Below, piece by piece: positions 34,191-37,187 of a stretch of 37,187 nt of DNA. This DNA is from JAENWH01 sp038248745 (GTDB taxonomy: Bacteria > Bacillota > Clostridia > Peptostreptococcales > Anaerovoracaceae): assembly GCA_038248745.1 (NCBI GenBank), contig JBBRXC010000003.1:1-37187 (forward strand), written 5' to 3'. Position 1 is the stretch's first letter, and every line of letters starts with the position of its first letter. A model generated the notes under the pieces. That model was not told the origin of the DNA. It was given only the letters and a program-made list of their open reading frames with translations, and did no database searches. A program made the translations under genes and the position numbers.

Positions 34191-37187
34191 TGCTCCGAAC
34201 AAGTATAAATACCTTTCTTTCACTTTTATGCCCCTGGAAACTTCTATTGCTTCCTGATAAATTTGAAGCTGCTCACGATATAAAGTTTTAATCTGTTCCA
34301 ATTCCTCCACATTCCCAATGTCCGAAATATAATTTGTTTTATAGTCAATTAAAATGTAATCATCTTTTTCTCTGAAGTAACAGTCAATGATCCCTTGTAC
34401 AATGACTTCTTCCCCCTCCATCTCTTTTATGATACTAAATGGAACTTCTTTATATATTTCTTCTGCCTGTGAAGCACGACTTCCTATTTTAGATTGGAAG
34501 AAGCTGATTATTTTTTCAGGTTGAATAACCTTTCTTTCTTGCTCAGTAAAAATTTTTGCAACCACCAGACTATCCAGCCTTTTACTCAGTAATATTGTGA
34601 GTTCCTCTTTTGAAATAAGTAAAGCGCCATAAGCCTCTTTGAAATCCAAATGCATCATAAAATCATGCACTATAGTCCCTTTTTCAGCATTGTTAAAATC
34701 TCTTATTCCCGTTTCAAATATAGGCAATCTAAGATTTTCCCTAAACGCATCTGTTTTTTTCTGCGCCCTATTGATTTCAGTTACTGATAATTTCGACTTT
34801 TGATTAATTGCACGTGCAAACCCATATTGATAACTCAGCATCTTATTAATTTGGCTAGCGAGCAAATCATCTTTCTGACTGTTTTCATTTCCATGAAGCA
34901 ATGCCAACATAGGATTTTTATTAATATTTTTCCCACTGTTTAGTGGTACAATTTCATCTCTGCCGTGAAAAATAATTTTGACATCACTGGCTCTTGCCGC
35001 AGGCATAATCATATCCAAATAGCATCTTGCAGTTGAAGTGTCTCCTTTTTCTGTCAACTCATATTTTTCCAGGGCACCTCCCAGGTTTTTAACGGTGCCA
35101 ATCATGATCAATTTATCCATAGCCCTTGTAAATGCAACATATAAAATTCTAATTTCTTCATCCATGTCATTTGACTTATTCTTTTCTTTTATGACATTCT
35201 GTAATAATGTTTTTCTGAAATATTTTCTTTTTTTGTCCACATAACTTAGCGTGATTCCCAAATCCTTATGAATGTCTAAATAAGAGGTATCTCTGCTCTG
35301 GTTAAACTGTTTTCCAAGCCCCGCAACCAAAACCACAGGGAATTCCAGCCCTTTGCTTTTATGAATAGTCATAATCCTTACGACATCATCGTTTTCCCCA
35401 ACCAGGCTGACTTGTCCAGTTCTCACACTTCGAGCCTTTATTGCATCAATATAGGAAATAAATCCATAAAGACCTTTTAAACTCCCTGTCTGGAATTTAA
35501 TTGCTTTGTCAATTAATAATCTTAGGTTTGCCTGCCTTTGAATACCGCTTGGCAATGCTGCTACATAGTTATAGTATCCTGTTTCTCTTAAAAGCTTCCA
35601 TATTAAATCATCAAGAGGCATAAATTTCGAAAGTTCCTGCCACTCTTGAATTTTTTTCATCGTGCCTTTCACTTTATTTGACAAAATTGTATTTTCCCCA
35701 CATTGCCCATAGCATAAAAAGGCATCATAAAATGTTCCTTTTTTATTCTCCCCTCTAATTTCTGCTAATTCACCCATAGAAAAGTCCATTATAGAAGAAT
35801 GCAGCACACTAATCAAAGGGATATCCTGCTTTTTATTATCAATTATTCTAAGTAAATTTAAAACGATTTCAATCTCAATGGTATCAAAATACCCTTCGCT
35901 ACCGTCAACATGGGCGGGAATATTTTCTTCTGTGAATACCTGATAAAATTTGTCGGCATAATTTTTTGTTGCTCTCAGCAATACGACAATATCACGCATG
36001 GTTATTTTTCTGATTATATTCTGTTTCACATCAAATATTTCACGACCAATCTCTGCCTTTATTAATTTAACTGCATTGTGCGCTTCAAGATCAGCCATTT
36101 TAAGTTCAAGAACAGAATCGTCTAGTTCCATGTCCTCTGTTGTCTGTTCATCGATAACATGCAATTCAACTTTATAATCATGCTTTCCTTCATATTCAAG
36201 TCCTTTATATAGCGCCGCATCCGTGTCATACTGGTCCATAATATAAGAAAAAATATCATTTACCGCATTAATGATCGTTCCTTTGCTTCTAAAATTCTGA
36301 TTCAAATCTATCTTTGAATCCTTGCCATTACTTTGATTTTTATACTTTTCATATTTTTTCATAAAGATTTCCGGTTCTGCTAATCGGAACTTATAAATAC
36401 TTTGTTTAACATCTCCCACCATGAATAGATTATTATCTCTTTTTATTCTTGATATTAACGTGTCCTGGAGTAAATTGCTGTCCTGGTATTCATCCACAAA
36501 AATATGTTTAAACTTACTTCTGTATTCTTGAGCCACTTCTTCATTTTCAAGTATATCTAGTGCAAAATGCTCAATGTCATTAAAATCAATAAGGTTTTTT
36601 TCTTCTTTTTTCAATTTGAACAATTTATGATATGCCACTATTAATACCTGCAGATACCTGCTGTCTTCAACAGTCATTTGAAGATCATTTATGTATTCAT
36701 CAAGGCTTCTAACTGCATAATTTTCTTTTATATTACCGATAAAACTTTTCCCCTTGCCTCTTATCTTTTCAATTTTCTCTTTAATTGCCTCATAGCCTTC
36801 TTTTTCTTCCTTTGACACATTAAACCGCTGAAATTGAAGAGACGAAACCTGATCCAATATATTTTCAAGGCTCCTGTCATCAATTCCTTCTGATAGGAAG
36901 ATTAACTGTTCCACATCAGCTTTAGCTTTACCCGCTAAGATTGTCAATCCTTCTTGTGAAATCAGTTCTTCCGCCATTTTAAAAGATTCTATGGAGATTC
37001 GGATATTCTTCTTGATAATTTTTTTAATTTCTTTTGCAACCTGGCACTCAAGGAATTCTTCTTTACTTCTTTGAAGTGATTCAATATTTTGATTGAGCCA
37101 GCCAAATGAATCAGGTATACTTTGAATCAAATTATAAGCACTGTCTATAATGGTTTTCACTTTGTTTTCATTTTTGCTTGCTGAATA
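34167..37187 (-). CDS. addA: ATP-dependent helicase/nuclease subunit A, N-terminus missing
   Basis: The C-terminal 1006 residues of AddA, the helicase-nuclease subunit of the AddAB (RecBCD-like) complex for double-strand break repair. The frame is open to the right edge, and Walker A is not yet reached, so about 200 residues lie outside; a GTG at 37160 is not a real start. Visible in order are the Walker B motif VDEYQDSN, GDVKQSIYKFR (motif III), NFRSK (IV), IMTIHKSKGLEFPVV (V), YVAFTRA (VI), and the RecB-type nuclease domain with GIID and DYKTNY near the C-terminus. addB is expected upstream, beyond the window. Confidence 0.96.
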   Translation of the reverse strand, partial: YSASKNENKVKTIIDSAYNLIQSIPDSFGWLNQNIESLQRSKEEFLECQVAKEIKKIIKKNIRISIESFKMAEELISQEGLTILAGKAKADVEQLIFLSEGIDDRSLENILDQVSSLQFQRFNVSKEEKEGYEAIKEKIEKIRGKGKSFIGNIKENYAVRSLDEYINDLQMTVEDSRYLQVLIVAYHKLFKLKKEEKNLIDFNDIEHFALDILENEEVAQEYRSKFKHIFVDEYQDSNLLQDTLISRIKRDNNLFMVGDVKQSIYKFRLAEPEIFMKKYEKYKNQSNGKDSKIDLNQNFRSKGTIINAVNDIFSYIMDQYDTDAALYKGLEYEGKHDYKVELHVIDEQTTEDMELDDSVLELKMADLEAHNAVKLIKAEIGREIFDVKQNIIRKITMRDIVVLLRATKNYADKFYQVFTEENIPAHVDGSEGYFDTIEIEIVLNLLRIIDNKKQDIPLISVLHSSIMDFSMGELAEIRGENKKGTFYDAFLCYGQCGENTILSNKVKGTMKKIQEWQELSKFMPLDDLIWKLLRETGYYNYVAALPSGIQRQANLRLLIDKAIKFQTGSLKGLYGFISYIDAIKARSVRTGQVSLVGENDDVVRIMTIHKSKGLEFPVVLVAGLGKQFNQSRDTSYLDIHKDLGITLSYVDKKRKYFRKTLLQNVIKEKNKSNDMDEEIRILYVAFTRAMDKLIMIGTVKNLGGALEKYELTEKGDTSTARCYLDMIMPAARASDVKIIFHGRDEIVPLNSGKNINKNPMLALLHGNENSQKDDLLASQINKMLSYQYGFARAINQKSKLSVTEINRAQKKTDAFRENLRLPIFETGIRDFNNAEKGTIVHDFMMHLDFKEAYGALLISKEELTILLSKRLDSLVVAKIFTEQERKVIQPEKIISFFQSKIGSRASQAEEIYKEVPFSIIKEMEGEEVIVQGIIDCYFREKDDYILIDYKTNYISDIGNVEELEQIKTLYREQLQIYQEAIEVSRGIKVKERYLYLFGADIEMSVS

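Noticed and set aside
37158..37160. GTG as the start of addA
   Set aside because: The frame continues open to the window edge and the protein would lack Walker A and the helicase N-terminus.
1..37187. CRISPR array, prophage, tRNA or rRNA genes, replication origin
   Set aside because: I found no direct-repeat array, phage gene, cloverleaf, rRNA segment or DnaA-box cluster on either strand.

Overview
The window looks like a chromosome segment of a low-GC, strictly anaerobic Firmicute of the class Clostridia, probably an amino-acid fermenter. The evidence is A+T-rich DNA, AGGAGG-type ribosome binding sites, a T-box leader on valS, the full [FeFe]-hydrogenase maturation set (HydE, HydF, HydG and the TM1266-type regulator), formate-THF ligase with a formimino-THF cyclodeaminase, and glutamate/arginine/proline enzymes. 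I cannot name the genus. There is no phage, CRISPR array or intact mobile element. The content is mostly housekeeping, with some unusual details.

Layout, left to right. 1-6162 (minus): csaB (partial, TTG start), a DUF5693 membrane protein, a small exported protein, NAD(P)HX dehydratase, MgtE and a GT4 glycosyltransferase; the left part is an envelope cluster. 6333-7841 (plus): a thioredoxin, CcdA and TlpA thiol relay operon ending in a bidirectional terminator. 7928-12796 (minus): arginase, hydF, hydG, hydE and the TM1266-like regulator, preceded by a structured leader with an intrinsic terminator. 12975-18166 (minus): lipid kinase, folC, and valS behind a T-box with a GUC specifier. 18186-22069 (minus): larC (LarC1 part only), larB, fchA and fhs, a one-carbon and nickel-pincer-cofactor cluster. 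22151-24142 (minus): rnhB, rbgA, and rplS with its own promoter and leader. 24151-27175 (minus): a XerD-like recombinase, NUDIX ADP-ribose pyrophosphatase, proC and proB.

27203-27493 is a divergent spacer holding a strong promoter, two hairpins with C-rich loops and a terminator; I read it as a small RNA gene. 27494-32317 (plus): a YprB-like nuclease, a metallophosphoesterase, proA and an ABC-F ATPase. After a 467-base gene-poor stretch comes gdhA (plus). It converges on addA (minus, N-terminus outside the window); the two share a palindromic terminator that contains the addA stop codon.

Metabolically, arginase, ProA/B/C and GdhA connect arginine, ornithine, proline and glutamate. Fhs, FchA and FolC handle THF one-carbon units, and the Hyd proteins mature an [FeFe]-hydrogenase whose structural gene is not here. 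The best candidates for something undescribed are the C-rich-loop small RNA (27365-27460), the leader of the hyd maturation operon (12836-12945), and the ABC-F protein in which every motif of one composite ATP site is degenerate.
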